From an uncultured Muribaculaceae bacterium (lineage in GTDB: Bacteria; Bacteroidota; Bacteroidia; Bacteroidales; Muribaculaceae), in assembly GCA_910589055.1 (NCBI GenBank), contig CAJURN010000006.1, positions 1-64,000 of the forward strand: DNA of 64,000 bases, in the 5' to 3' direction. The notes under the pieces are model-generated. The model was not told where the DNA came from and did no database searches. It saw only the letters and a list, made by a program, of their open reading frames with translations. Positions 1 to 8,169 of the stretch are shown in pieces (positions within the stretch are counted from its first letter, which is position 1; the number at the start of each line of letters is the position of its first letter). Both the position numbers and the translations under genes were made by a program.

Positions 1-185
1 AGACTAATTCCGGTGCCAAAAAGAGGTTCGCCCTTACCGGATCAGGAAAGATCAAAAGAAAACACGCGTTCAAGAGCCACATCTTGACAAAGAAGACCAA
101 GAAGCAGAAACGCAACCTTACCCACTTCTCTACCGTTGCTAAAGTGGACGAGGCTAACGTTAAGGCTCTCCTCGGCCTCAAGTAA
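1..185 (+). CDS. rpmI: 50S ribosomal protein L35 (5' truncated)
   Basis: The window opens inside this gene; the reading frame begins at base 3 and ends at a TAA at 183-185, leaving about 60 codons. The visible product is very basic, with SGAKKRFALTGSGKIKR near the start and a C-terminus ending ALLGLK, which is the L35 pattern. L35 is a small protein of the large ribosomal subunit, about 65 residues long, so only a few codons are missing. It is followed by rplT on the same strand, the usual rpmI-rplT order; infC would be expected just upstream, outside the window. Confidence 0.95.
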   Translation, partial: TNSGAKKRFALTGSGKIKRKHAFKSHILTKKTKKQKRNLTHFSTVAKVDEANVKALLGLK

Positions 186-314
186 GATTCATCGCACACA
201 CCACGCGCAGTTTCTTTCGAGACGTTTAATTCGTGATTTTATAATTTTTGTATTAACCGGATGCTCAGCTCAACAAGCGCAAATCGCCGCTGACGTCCAA
301 AATCATTTTAAACA

Positions 315-665
315 ATGCCAAGATCAGTAAACCACGTTGCCTCACGTGCACGTCGTAAAAAAATCTTAAAACTCACCCGCGGTTACTTCGGATGCCGCCG
401 CAATGTGTGGACCGTAGCTAAGAACACCTGGGAAAAAGGTCTTACCTACGCTTACCGCGACCGCAAGGACAAGAAGCGCAACTTCCGTGCTCTTTGGATT
501 CAGCGTATCAACGCTGCCGCACGTATGGAAGACCTCTCTTACTCCAAGCTCATGGGTCTCATCCACAAGAGCGGTATCGAAATCAACCGCAAGGTCCTCG
601 CCGACCTCGCCCTCAACAACCCCGCCGCTTTCAAGGCAATCGTTGAGAAGGTAAAGAACGCTTAA
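315..665 (+). CDS. rplT: 50S ribosomal protein L20
   Basis: This 116-residue basic protein has the full length of the L20 family. It starts MPRSVNHVASRARRKKILK and carries the conserved GYFGCRRNVWTVAK segment and the C-terminal SYSKLMGLIHKSGIEINRK block. L20 binds 23S rRNA early in large-subunit assembly and in several bacteria also represses its own operon. The 129-base gap after rpmI is long enough for a leader structure, but I see no clear L20-binding mimic in it. A strong terminator follows, so this is the last gene of the operon. Confidence 0.97.
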   Translation: MPRSVNHVASRARRKKILKLTRGYFGCRRNVWTVAKNTWEKGLTYAYRDRKDKKRNFRALWIQRINAAARMEDLSYSKLMGLIHKSGIEINRKVLADLALNNPAAFKAIVEKVKNA

Positions 666-684
666 TCCTCCCAAAAAGGATTTC

Positions 685-722
685 AAAACGGGAACCCGCC
701 CACCGCGGATTCCCGTTTTTTT
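685..722 (+). terminator. Intrinsic terminator of rpmI-rplT
   Basis: The arm AAAACGGGAA (685-694) pairs with TTCCCGTTTT (710-719) around a GC-rich loop, and the T run continues to 722. It begins 20 bases after the rplT stop. Confidence 0.85.
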
Positions 723-769
723 ACATCCACCCTCCAATCGCCCGCTCATCCGGAGGATGCAAGCTCCCT

Positions 770-1160
770 AAAGAGGTAGTCGCGATATAGCACCGGAGGT
801 GCTTCATAATAAGAGAACCCCACGCTTCAGCGTGGGGGGGAGTGGCCGCTAAGGCAAATAGTCTCGGAGAGACGTCTGATGATACCATCACACGCCTCAC
901 CGAGGCTCATTTTATATATGATGCCTGTCCCCATGCTGAAGCATGGGGTTTTCTCATAAAGAAGCACCTCCGGTGCATGCGTTGGCCTGGGGTGTTGCAG
1001 AACAGTCATAAAATGATATTACTCTGATTCCGGCGTCACTTCGGACGCCAATGTATATATTTGATTTACCGGGCACACCTCCGGCAAAAAGCCTACGGTG
1101 TACCCGGTTACTGGATAATCGGCGTTCTACGAACGCCCGTTTGTGGCCATTTGATTAATC
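770..1160. repeat. Composite REP-like hairpin element, copy 1
   Basis: No gene is visible here. The stretch is a chain of short palindromes: GCACCGGAGGTGC, CCCCACGCTTCAGCGTGGGG, CCCCATGCTGAAGCATGGGG, a GGCGTC/GACGCC hairpin, an imperfect hairpin between GGGCACACC and GGTGTACCC, and GGCGTTCTACGAACGCC. Almost the same chain, in the same order and orientation, recurs at 6385-6770. The first hairpin is preceded by TAG, or by GTAG in the other copy, which resembles the GTAG head of REP sequences mobilised by RAYT (TnpA-REP) tyrosine transposases. No transposase lies in the window. Short ORFs inside it are not credible. Confidence 0.8.
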
Positions 1161-1306
1161 AGGCTCTGCAACACTGTCATGTGCAGGTGGCAGTGGTTTC
1201 AGACTGGGTGCTGGGGCTTTTTTGCAGCTATGTTGCTGTTTATGGGGGTTATGGCTTGCCTGAGTGCGATATTTTTGTGGGAGGAGAGTTAAAATTGCGG
1301 AATCAA

Positions 1307-1337
1307 TTGCTTTTTAATGTTAAATATCATATCTTTG
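1307..1337 (+). promoter_or_regulatory. Bacteroidetes-type promoter for the candidate RNA
   Basis: TTG at 1307-1309, a 20-base spacer and TATCTTTG at 1330-1337 match the Bacteroidetes primary-sigma pattern. The predicted start, about 1343-1345, falls exactly where the first hairpin of the downstream RNA begins. Confidence 0.6.
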
Positions 1338-1343
1338 CAACGC

Positions 1344-1684
1344 GTTGAGCCGTAGAGTCGGCTTCACATCGCAGATGCTTCCGACAATGCGGCTCAAGAC
1401 TTTACGTCGCGTCAGCCCTATTGAAGAGCAACATATACATAGACGTTTTCCAACGTTTACTTCTGTCTTGAAACCTGAGAAATTTCAAAAGCCAAAGAAG
1501 ATACGTGCAGTGTAGACGTCCATCAGCAGATTATATTCTGCCATAACTTGCCGCAGCGATGCGGCAGGATTCGTGGCATACATATATAATCTCAACGTGG
1601 GCTGACGACTGCTTATCCTTTGGCAGGGCAGTCTCAGGGCCTCAAGACGGGATAAGCAGGATTGAGCATCCCACGTCTTTTTTT
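1344..1684 (+). ncRNA. Candidate structured non-coding RNA, about 340 nt
   Basis: The stretch lies between a good promoter and a terminator-like ending and has no convincing ORF. It folds into successive hairpins: TTGAGCCG (about 1345) with CGGCTCAA, enclosing GTCGG/CCGAC; GCAGATTATATTCTGC; TTGCCGCA-GCGA-TGCGGCA with a GNRA-like loop; and a large 3' hairpin in which ACGTGGGCT pairs with AGCATCCCACGT around CTGCTTATCC/GGGATAAGCAG. The last stem is followed by a T run at 1678-1684, as in an intrinsic terminator. I do not see the conserved cores of RNase P RNA, tmRNA or SRP RNA. A 6S-like or Bacteroidales-specific regulatory RNA, or a leader of the next gene, remains possible. Confidence 0.5.
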
Positions 1685-1746
1685 ACTATTCCGCTGTCAG
1701 GGCATGCAGGCGGCCAATCACAACACCATGTTATAAACTATTGACT

Positions 1747-2490
1747 ATGGTTCTATCAAAATTCTTGCAGAAAGCTGCCTTGCTTGCATTGCTCTCCCTC
1801 CCTGGGGTTGCCCCGGCGATAAACTGGGACGACACACATGTCCGGTCCTACGACCGCCTGACAGTTTCGGAGCTGAAGAGCGACGAAACCGGCAGCTACT
1901 TTACCATCTTCCTTGAAGGAAACAGCGACGACCCCGACCTTCGTTACAGCAACTACAACTTCACCATTGACTTCCCGGAGGAAAGCGGCCTGACATTCCA
2001 GGCAGCCGACGACGAGGGCAGTCTCGACGTATTCCTGCCCTCGGAGGGAATGGAGGAGATGTACCCCATGTCGAAGCGCAATCAGCCTTACCACACAGTC
2101 ATGGGAAAGATTCACAATGGCGGACTCCGGACCATTATTGCCGTCTATTCCGTAGGATATGAACTCCTTGAAGGCTCCGGCCCGCTGCTCGACGTCTACG
2201 TCACCGACTCTTCGGCCACCCGTGCAGCCCTCTCCCGTGCCGCCGGCAATGTCGAAGTGCGTTTTTCCAACATCTGCCTTGCATCGCTCCAAGGCGAGGG
2301 CATCGGCTACTATCCCGACGACCACTCCGCCATACTCTACACTCAACCGCTTCCAACGGGCATCGAAAACATTGCAGTTGACACCGACGATATTCCCGAA
2401 ATCTTTTTCAACCTCCAGGGGCAGCCGGTAGAGCATCCGTCCCACGGACTTTTCTTCACCTCCCGCGGCCGCAAGGTTCTTCTTCCATGA
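1747..2490 (+). CDS. Exported protein of unknown function with sorting-like tail
   Basis: This 247-residue protein is not one I recognise. It begins with a signal peptide (MVLSKFLQKAALLALLSLPG, cleavage expected near residue 22). The body is acidic and rich in aromatic and beta-forming residues. The end, GIENIAVDTDDIPEIFFNLQ followed by a GLFF..RGRKVLLP motif, resembles the short C-terminal tails of many exported Bacteroidales proteins, some of which are type IX secretion cargo. I chose ATG at 1747; an in-frame TTG at 1741 is less likely. It sits 63 bases after the candidate RNA's T run and 45 bases before the LRR gene, so it may be co-expressed with the next two exported proteins. Confidence 0.7.
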   Translation: MVLSKFLQKAALLALLSLPGVAPAINWDDTHVRSYDRLTVSELKSDETGSYFTIFLEGNSDDPDLRYSNYNFTIDFPEESGLTFQAADDEGSLDVFLPSEGMEEMYPMSKRNQPYHTVMGKIHNGGLRTIIAVYSVGYELLEGSGPLLDVYVTDSSATRAALSRAAGNVEVRFSNICLASLQGEGIGYYPDDHSAILYTQPLPTGIENIAVDTDDIPEIFFNLQGQPVEHPSHGLFFTSRGRKVLLP

Positions 2491-2535
2491 GCAGCTACCC
2501 GCATAACCGAATATTAACTTTAAAATCCACCATAT

Positions 2536-5322
2536 ATGAAAAAACTATCCACCCTGCTGATAGCCATATTCACAGCTATCGCAGCCCAAGCCTATGACGC
2601 CTTTGTCGATGGCATTGCCTATAACCTTAACGACACCGAAGCCGAAGTGACGTATATTAGTCCAAATGACTCCAATTGTAATTATTGTGAAGGAGATATA
2701 ACTATTCCTTCCTCCATAGAACACGACGGAATTAAATACGATGTGACATCTATTGGAGAGAGTGCCTTCTACTATTGCTACAATTTAAAATCAATTAGTA
2801 TTCCCGATGGAGTAAAATATCTCGGAGCATCCGCATTTCTAAAATGCTATGCTCTCGTTTCTGCACATCTCTCCGAAGGATTAATCTCAATAGGCGATAA
2901 TTGCTTCTCGCAATGCTACAACCTCATTGATTTAAACATTCCACCAAAATTAACATCCATAGGGAGAGATGCTTTAGGTATCTATTCAGCAACCCCCCTC
3001 ACCATCCCCGAAAGTGTTAAGTGGATTGGTGATTTTGCGTTCAATAATAAAGATTTAATCATCACTTTTGAAGGTATAGAACCTCCTATTTTTGAAGGTG
3101 AAATCAGATGTAAATACGCATTTGTTCCATCCGAATCTCTAGCTGCATATAGAAATTCAATGTATTTTTTAAATGCCCATGATGTAATCACAACACCTAT
3201 ATCATACGATATTACCACCACAGCCTTAGACAACGCATCCGGATTATTCAACAAAATAGGAGAAGAAAACGCTCCGAATATATTTTATCTAAAAATCACC
3301 GGCAGTATCAACAGCTACGATGTCATCTTCATACGAAAGATGCTACATCTGCACTCTCTCGACCTTTCGGAAGCAAATATCGTTGCATGCGATTATCCTT
3401 ATTATAATGACTACAAGACTTCCGATAATGTTATCGGTGAATATTTCCTTGGAGATATGACTACAATCCAGGAAATTAAATTGCCTAACAATATCACTAA
3501 GATTGGAGAGAACGCGTTCAAGATGACAAATATTCATTCAATAATTCTACCCGAGCAATTGCAAGAAATTGAAACACTAGCTTTCGGCTATTGTAATAAC
3601 TTGTCAAGCATTTCGATCAATCCTAATTTAAAGAAAATTGGTGATAATGCCTTTCATGGTTGCACAAACCTCGACTCAATTTCCCTTCCGCCATCTTTAG
3701 AAACGATTGGCGTAAACGCTTTTATGTCTTGCAAAAATTTAGCTGAAGTACGAATTCCCGAATCTATACGCTCTATTGGTGGGGGTGCTTTTTCTGGATG
3801 CAATCTAAAGGATGTCTACGTGTGGACGGTAATTCCGACATCTATCAATCAGAATACTTTCAGCACTGAAACTTACCAATCCGCGACTCTGCATGTTCCG
3901 GAAACGAGCTATCAGAATTATTACTGGAACACGCAGTGGAGCCAGTTCCAGAATCTCACCCACTTCAACGAACCGTATACCTATTTCTATATTGCCGATG
4001 ACGACCTGATTGTTGACGAGAACACTCCCCGCCTTCCCGGCGACCCCGATGCCGACATCAACGGTGGCGGCGGCCTGGTGGTTGACGGCGACGAAAACCA
4101 GGGTCTCGGCGACGTCAACCTCGACGCCGACGGCGAAAACTCAGGCTCGATTATCGGTGGTGACTCGGGCACTACCGAAAGCGGCTCGAACATCAACATG
4201 AACAATCTCGCAATCCGCATCCCCGTGCAGGCCAACCGCTGGTATTTCTTCTGCTTCCCCTTTGACTTCTCGCGCGATAACATCAGTTACGACGGCCTGA
4301 GCGTATGGCGCTGGTACGACGGACAGCACCGCGCCGAACACCATGGCGACGCATGGAAAAACTTCGATGGCGACACCTTCAGCAAGTGGCACGGCTACAT
4401 CTTCCAGGGCACAAAATCAGGCATGCTCGTAATCAACATTCCCAAGGCTGCAATCGGAGGAAAACGCTCGATTGTTGAGCTTGTGAAGTCGTGGAGCGAA
4501 CAGGTGCGCGATGCCAACTGGAATCTTATCGGCAACCCCTACACGAGCTTCTTCGACATGCAGGGCATGGAACTTGACAGCCCCGTGACTGTGTGGGACG
4601 GCAGCAAGTATCAGGCTTATTCGCCGTGGGACGATGATTACACCTTCTATCCCTTCCAGGCTTTCTTTACCCAGGGCGAAGGAAAGTGTGAGTTTGACCC
4701 CGACTACCGTCAGACAAGCAAGCAGCATCAGAACAAGGGCAACCGCGTAGCCCGTCGCTCAGCCGAACGTCGCATCAACCGCGCTCCGGCTCTCGACCGC
4801 CTGGTTGTCAATCTTGAACTTACCGACGGCTCGGAGACCGACCGCACCCGCGTGGTGTTCAACGAAAGCAGCAAGGCATCCTACGAACAGAGCCTTGATG
4901 CGGCCAAGTTTACTGTCGCCGACGTTCCACAGCTTTATTCGCTTGACATGGGCGGAAATGTCTACGCCATCAACGAGCGTCCGACCGGCGACGGAATCGT
5001 CCGCCTCGGATTCAGCGTGCCGGCTGCCGGACAATACACCATCAATGCCGTGCGCTCCGACTGCAGCATGATTCTCCGTGACCTCTCCACCGGAAAGGAA
5101 GTGGAAATATCTTCCGAACCGTACACCTTCTCGGCCAAAGCGGGACAGGACAACGACCGCTTCCTCCTTGTGAAGAAGGATCAGACGGGCATCAATTCCG
5201 TCGAGGCTGAAAAAGACGCCGAGAATATCGACCTGTATAATCTCCGCGGCATCCGCGTCGACAATAACGATGCTCCTGCCGGAGTCTCTATCACTTCCGA
5301 CGGACAAAAGCTCATCCGCTAA
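2536..5322 (+). CDS. BspA-like leucine-rich-repeat surface protein
   Basis: This 928-residue exported protein has a signal peptide at residues 1-19. About residues 60-470 hold LRR_5 (BspA/TpLRR) repeats of the form I-x-IP-x-L-x-x-IG-x-x-AF-x-x-C-x-x-L, for example SIGESAFYYCYNLKSISIP. An Asp/Gly-rich linker (about 490-555) leads to a second, beta-rich region with Trp-rich segments, and then to a short tail (YNLRGIRVDN...GQKLIR) like those on neighbouring exported proteins. BspA-like LRRs in oral and gut Bacteroidales bind host matrix proteins or other bacteria; a surface adhesin role is inferred. The LRR half is visibly AT-richer than the C-terminal half. Confidence 0.85.
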   Translation: MKKLSTLLIAIFTAIAAQAYDAFVDGIAYNLNDTEAEVTYISPNDSNCNYCEGDITIPSSIEHDGIKYDVTSIGESAFYYCYNLKSISIPDGVKYLGASAFLKCYALVSAHLSEGLISIGDNCFSQCYNLIDLNIPPKLTSIGRDALGIYSATPLTIPESVKWIGDFAFNNKDLIITFEGIEPPIFEGEIRCKYAFVPSESLAAYRNSMYFLNAHDVITTPISYDITTTALDNASGLFNKIGEENAPNIFYLKITGSINSYDVIFIRKMLHLHSLDLSEANIVACDYPYYNDYKTSDNVIGEYFLGDMTTIQEIKLPNNITKIGENAFKMTNIHSIILPEQLQEIETLAFGYCNNLSSISINPNLKKIGDNAFHGCTNLDSISLPPSLETIGVNAFMSCKNLAEVRIPESIRSIGGGAFSGCNLKDVYVWTVIPTSINQNTFSTETYQSATLHVPETSYQNYYWNTQWSQFQNLTHFNEPYTYFYIADDDLIVDENTPRLPGDPDADINGGGGLVVDGDENQGLGDVNLDADGENSGSIIGGDSGTTESGSNINMNNLAIRIPVQANRWYFFCFPFDFSRDNISYDGLSVWRWYDGQHRAEHHGDAWKNFDGDTFSKWHGYIFQGTKSGMLVINIPKAAIGGKRSIVELVKSWSEQVRDANWNLIGNPYTSFFDMQGMELDSPVTVWDGSKYQAYSPWDDDYTFYPFQAFFTQGEGKCEFDPDYRQTSKQHQNKGNRVARRSAERRINRAPALDRLVVNLELTDGSETDRTRVVFNESSKASYEQSLDAAKFTVADVPQLYSLDMGGNVYAINERPTGDGIVRLGFSVPAAGQYTINAVRSDCSMILRDLSTGKEVEISSEPYTFSAKAGQDNDRFLLVKKDQTGINSVEAEKDAENIDLYNLRGIRVDNNDAPAGVSITSDGQKLIR

Positions 5323-5326
5323 GCCC

Positions 5327-6142
5327 ATGAAAGCCATAAAAAGACTATTCGCCACGCTGCTTGCAACCCTCGCGGTTGCAGGCAGTGCGGCGGCTCAGGA
5401 ATCGACATTCAACCCCTCCAACCCTCCGGAGCCGGACAAGCTGTACCGGGTGAAGGTGCTTGCCAATCCCGCCGACATGGCAAACGTGTCGGGCACGGGA
5501 TACTACGCAAGCGGGCAGAGGATATATGTCAACTCGTCGAGCCGCGACATCGACTGGGAGCTGAAAGCCTGGACCATTGACGGCGACACGGTGAGCACGG
5601 CCACGAGCTTCTATTACACCGTGACCGACAAGGATGTGGAACTGGTAGCCAACTTCGGCCTGCGCGATTTCAATCCTCCCAGCCCGGCCGAACCCGACGG
5701 GGTGGTGCCGAGAGTGCTGACGCTCAAGGCCAATCCGGATGAGGCTTGCTCGTTCAATATCTCGAGCGGAAACAAATATGCGCCCGGAAGTCAGATATAT
5801 GTGTACTGCTATATCAATCAAAGTTTCGTTTTCGAGGGCTGGTATGCCGGAGAAGAGCTTCTTTCGACCGGCAGGGGCTATACCTACACGATGCCTGATG
5901 CCGCCGCAACGCTTACGGCGCGTTTTTCCTTCAATCCGGACAGCCCGTCAGAACCTGATGCGGTGCTGATTCCGGGTGATGTGAATGTCGACTATCGGGT
6001 GGATTCCATGGACTCGATGCTATGCGCCAAGCATATCACGGGTGCATCGGCCTACAACAATCTCTTCGATGTGAACTCCGATGGCACAGTAGACTCCCTC
6101 GACCTCTCCGCCATCGCCAATATCATCATCACCGGAGAGTAA
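5327..6142 (+). CDS. Exported protein with InlB-like repeats and a dockerin-like end
   Basis: The protein has 271 residues and a signal peptide (cut near AAAQ, residue 24). Three copies of a spacer FNPxxPxEPD (residues about 28, 115 and 201) separate two beta modules that look like divergent InlB B-repeats, with motifs such as FEGWYAGEE and ATLTARF. The last 60 residues form a type I dockerin-like pair of Asp-rich loops (DVNVDYRVDSMD and DVNSDGTVDSLD). Start: ATG at 5327, four bases after the LRR stop; upstream in-frame codons overlap the LRR gene and precede no signal peptide. It is very probably translated with the LRR gene. Binding partner unknown; no cohesin is visible here. Confidence 0.75.
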   Translation: MKAIKRLFATLLATLAVAGSAAAQESTFNPSNPPEPDKLYRVKVLANPADMANVSGTGYYASGQRIYVNSSSRDIDWELKAWTIDGDTVSTATSFYYTVTDKDVELVANFGLRDFNPPSPAEPDGVVPRVLTLKANPDEACSFNISSGNKYAPGSQIYVYCYINQSFVFEGWYAGEELLSTGRGYTYTMPDAAATLTARFSFNPDSPSEPDAVLIPGDVNVDYRVDSMDSMLCAKHITGASAYNNLFDVNSDGTVDSLDLSAIANIIITGE

Positions 6143-6167
6143 CACTCCCGCCCCTCCCCGAGTGCGG

Positions 6168-6413
6168 CTCCCGAAGAGATAGCCGTGATGTAGCACCAGA
6201 GGTGCATGCTCCCCAGCAGAGGGTAGCAATGTAGCACCGGAGGGGCCAGCTCCCGAAGAGAGTGCCGTGATGTAGCACCGGAGGTGCATGCTCCCCAGCA
6301 GAGGGTAGCGATGTAGCACCGGAGGTGCAAGCTCCCGAAGAGAGGGTCGAGATGTGGCCCCGGAGGAGCAAACTCTCCAAGAGAGAGCCGCGATGTAGCA
6401 CCGGAGGTGCTTT
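6168..6413. repeat. Six tandem copies of a 41-bp REP-bearing unit
   Basis: Units start at 6168, 6209, 6250, 6291, 6332 and 6373. Each ends in a palindrome related to GTAGCACCGGAGGTGC. Units 1, 3 and 5 begin CTCCCGAAGAGA while 2 and 4 begin CTCCCCAGCAGAGGGTAGC, so the array seems to have grown by 82-bp steps. The single unit near 770-800 in copy 1 is the unexpanded form. The array follows the dockerin gene directly. Confidence 0.85.
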
Positions 6414-6770
6414 ATAATAAGAGAACCCCACGCTTCAGCGTGGGGGGAGTGGCCGCTAAGGCATATAGTCTCGGAGAGACGTCTGATGATACCATCACAC
6501 GCCTCTCCGAGGCTTACTTTTATAGTTGAGGCCTGTCCCCATGCTGAAGCATGGGGTTTTCTAATAAGGAAGCACCTCCGGTGCTTGCGTTGGTCCGGAT
6601 AAAATGCTATTGCTCTGATTCCGGCGTCACTACGGACGCCAATGTAGATATGTGATTTACCGGGCACACCTCCGGCAAAAAGCCTACGGTGTACCCGGTT
6701 ACTGGATAATCGGCGTTCTGCGAACGCCCGTTTGCGGCCATTTGATTAATTCGGCTCTGCAACACTATCA
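6385..6770. repeat. Composite REP-like hairpin element, copy 2
   Basis: This stretch repeats 785-1160 with scattered substitutions and small indels: the CCCCACGCTTCAGCGTGGGG hairpin, the internal TCTCGGAGAGACGTCTGATG stretch, CCCCATGCTGAAGCATGGGG, the CGGCGTC/GACGCC hairpin, the GGGCACACC/GGTGTACCC hairpin and the GGCGTTC/GAACGCC hairpin. It ends just short of the neuC stop codon. Confidence 0.85.
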
Positions 6771-6789
6771 TGCGTGGGGAGAGGTGGGG

Positions 6790-7980
6790 TCAGTCGGGGA
6801 GGTCGTGGAATTTTTTGGGGGGGCAGGGGAGGGTGTGGAGGAAGGAGAGGATGGAGCGGGTCATGATGTCGAGGGTGTCGGGGAGGTGGTAGGGATTTTC
6901 GCATCGCGAGGCGAGCGCCTGCATTTCAGGTGACAGGGCATGGGCGATGGCCTCTGTGATTTGCTCGCGGGCGGTACCGCAGTGGATTACGGATGGCGCT
7001 GCGATGCGTCCGCGCTGACGGATGCCGATGTCGACCGTAGGGATGCCTGCCGACGGCACTTCCACGATTCCGCTCGATGAGTTGCCTATAACCACCGATG
7101 CCACCCGCAGCATCGAAAGGTAGCGACGCATGCCAAGGGACTGTACGAGCAGCACGCGGTCGGGGTGCAGACGGGCGTATTTCCTCAGGTGGGCGATTAT
7201 TTCTTCGCCGTGAGCGTCGTTGTTGGGGTAGGTGATTACACAGCGTAGACGGGGAAAATTATCAAGGGCGGCAAGCAATTCCTCAATCTGAGAGCCGGCG
7301 GTGGAGGATGTCTCGTTGGTGGCAGGGTGGTAGGTCACTACGGCCACGGGGTCGGAAGAGAGGTCGAATCCAAGGTCCGATTCGAGCTCAGCGCGCGACA
7401 GCAGGGGAACGTTCATGGCGTTCCACACGCCTATGGCTCCGGTGTTAACAACCCGATCAGGCTCTTCTCCAAGCTGAATCACTCGGCGGCGGTAAGGCTC
7501 GGTGGCCGTAAGATGGAATGTGGCGAGCTTTGTGATGGCGTGGCGTATACTGTCGTCGATGGCACCTTCGGAGATTTCTCCGCCTGCGATGTGGATGATG
7601 GGTATGTGCATCAAGGCTGCAGCCGAGGCTACGGCGAGCATTTCGTAGCGGTCGCCAAGAATTATCACCGCATCGGGGTGCAGGCGCCGGAACGCGTCGG
7701 CGAATCCGTCGAGGCAGCGTGCCATGGCTTTGACGCGCGAGACTTCGTCGCTTCCGGCAACGTCCATCGGCACGCGCTCGTCCACGCTGAATCCGGCATC
7801 GGTGATTTCGTCGACTGTCATGCCGAATTCCGGCAGCAGGTGCATGTTGGTGGCGGCGATGCTCAGGCTGATTTCCGGCATGTCGCGCAGTTTTCCGGCA
7901 ACGGGCATGAGCAATCCCCAGTCGGCCCGGGTGGAGGTGACGATGCACACGCGGTAGATTTTCTTGTGTTGTTCCATCAT
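6790..7980 (-). CDS. neuC: UDP-N-acetylglucosamine 2-epimerase (hydrolysing)
   Basis: The 396-residue protein matches NeuC/NnaA, which hydrolyse a UDP-HexNAc to free ManNAc-type sugars for sialic or legionaminic acid synthesis. Visible family features are the N-terminal VCIVTSTRADWGLL (GT-B fold), the LGDRYEMLA block, HIAGGEISEGAIDDSIRH, and VIGNSSSGIVEVPS near the C-terminus. Length fits the family. No neuB, neuA or other nonulosonate gene lies nearby, so its substrate and pathway partners are unknown. The start could be either of two adjacent ATGs (7980 or 7977). The gene runs convergently into the REP-like element. Confidence 0.85.
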   Translation of the reverse strand: MMEQHKKIYRVCIVTSTRADWGLLMPVAGKLRDMPEISLSIAATNMHLLPEFGMTVDEITDAGFSVDERVPMDVAGSDEVSRVKAMARCLDGFADAFRRLHPDAVIILGDRYEMLAVASAAALMHIPIIHIAGGEISEGAIDDSIRHAITKLATFHLTATEPYRRRVIQLGEEPDRVVNTGAIGVWNAMNVPLLSRAELESDLGFDLSSDPVAVVTYHPATNETSSTAGSQIEELLAALDNFPRLRCVITYPNNDAHGEEIIAHLRKYARLHPDRVLLVQSLGMRRYLSMLRVASVVIGNSSSGIVEVPSAGIPTVDIGIRQRGRIAAPSVIHCGTAREQITEAIAHALSPEMQALASRCENPYHLPDTLDIMTRSILSFLHTLPCPPKKFHDLPD

Positions 7981-8062
7981 GGATGTAGTGCTTTATTATA
8001 CAAAATTAAGAAAAAGGAGCCAAATTTTATCTGTTTTATAACATAAAAATGCCCATTGGACG

Positions 8063-8094
8063 TTTGCGCGGCGACTAATAAAGATGTAACTTTG
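8063..8094 (+). promoter_or_regulatory. Promoter of the DUF4465 gene
   Basis: TTTG (8063-8066), a 20-base spacer and TAACTTTG (8087-8094) match the Bacteroidetes promoter pattern, 75 bases before the start codon. Confidence 0.6.
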
Positions 8095-8169
8095 CATTAT
8101 GATAAATGCCGCACATTGCGGCGATAGCGTAATAATCACTAAAACTTCATTCTGTATTCCTGTACAAGC

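Noticed and set aside
842..1348. Short plus-strand frames in the first hairpin element
   Set aside because: They are parallel to frames in the second copy only because the DNA is duplicated; no conserved coding pattern or plausible ribosome site.
1344..1684. Identification of the RNA as RNase P, tmRNA or SRP RNA
   Set aside because: I looked for the conserved P RNA core, the tmRNA tRNA-like ends and the SRP loop and did not find them.
6168..6413. CRISPR array
   Set aside because: The 41-bp units are repeated end to end with no unique spacers and no cas genes nearby.
6020..6667. A 215-codon minus-strand frame across the repeat array
   Set aside because: It is produced by the 41-bp repeats and hairpins, which happen to lack stops; part of it overlaps the dockerin gene.
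7327..8046. A 239-codon plus-strand frame opposite neuC
   Set aside because: NeuC motifs are clear on the minus strand; the plus-strand translation shows no recognisable features.
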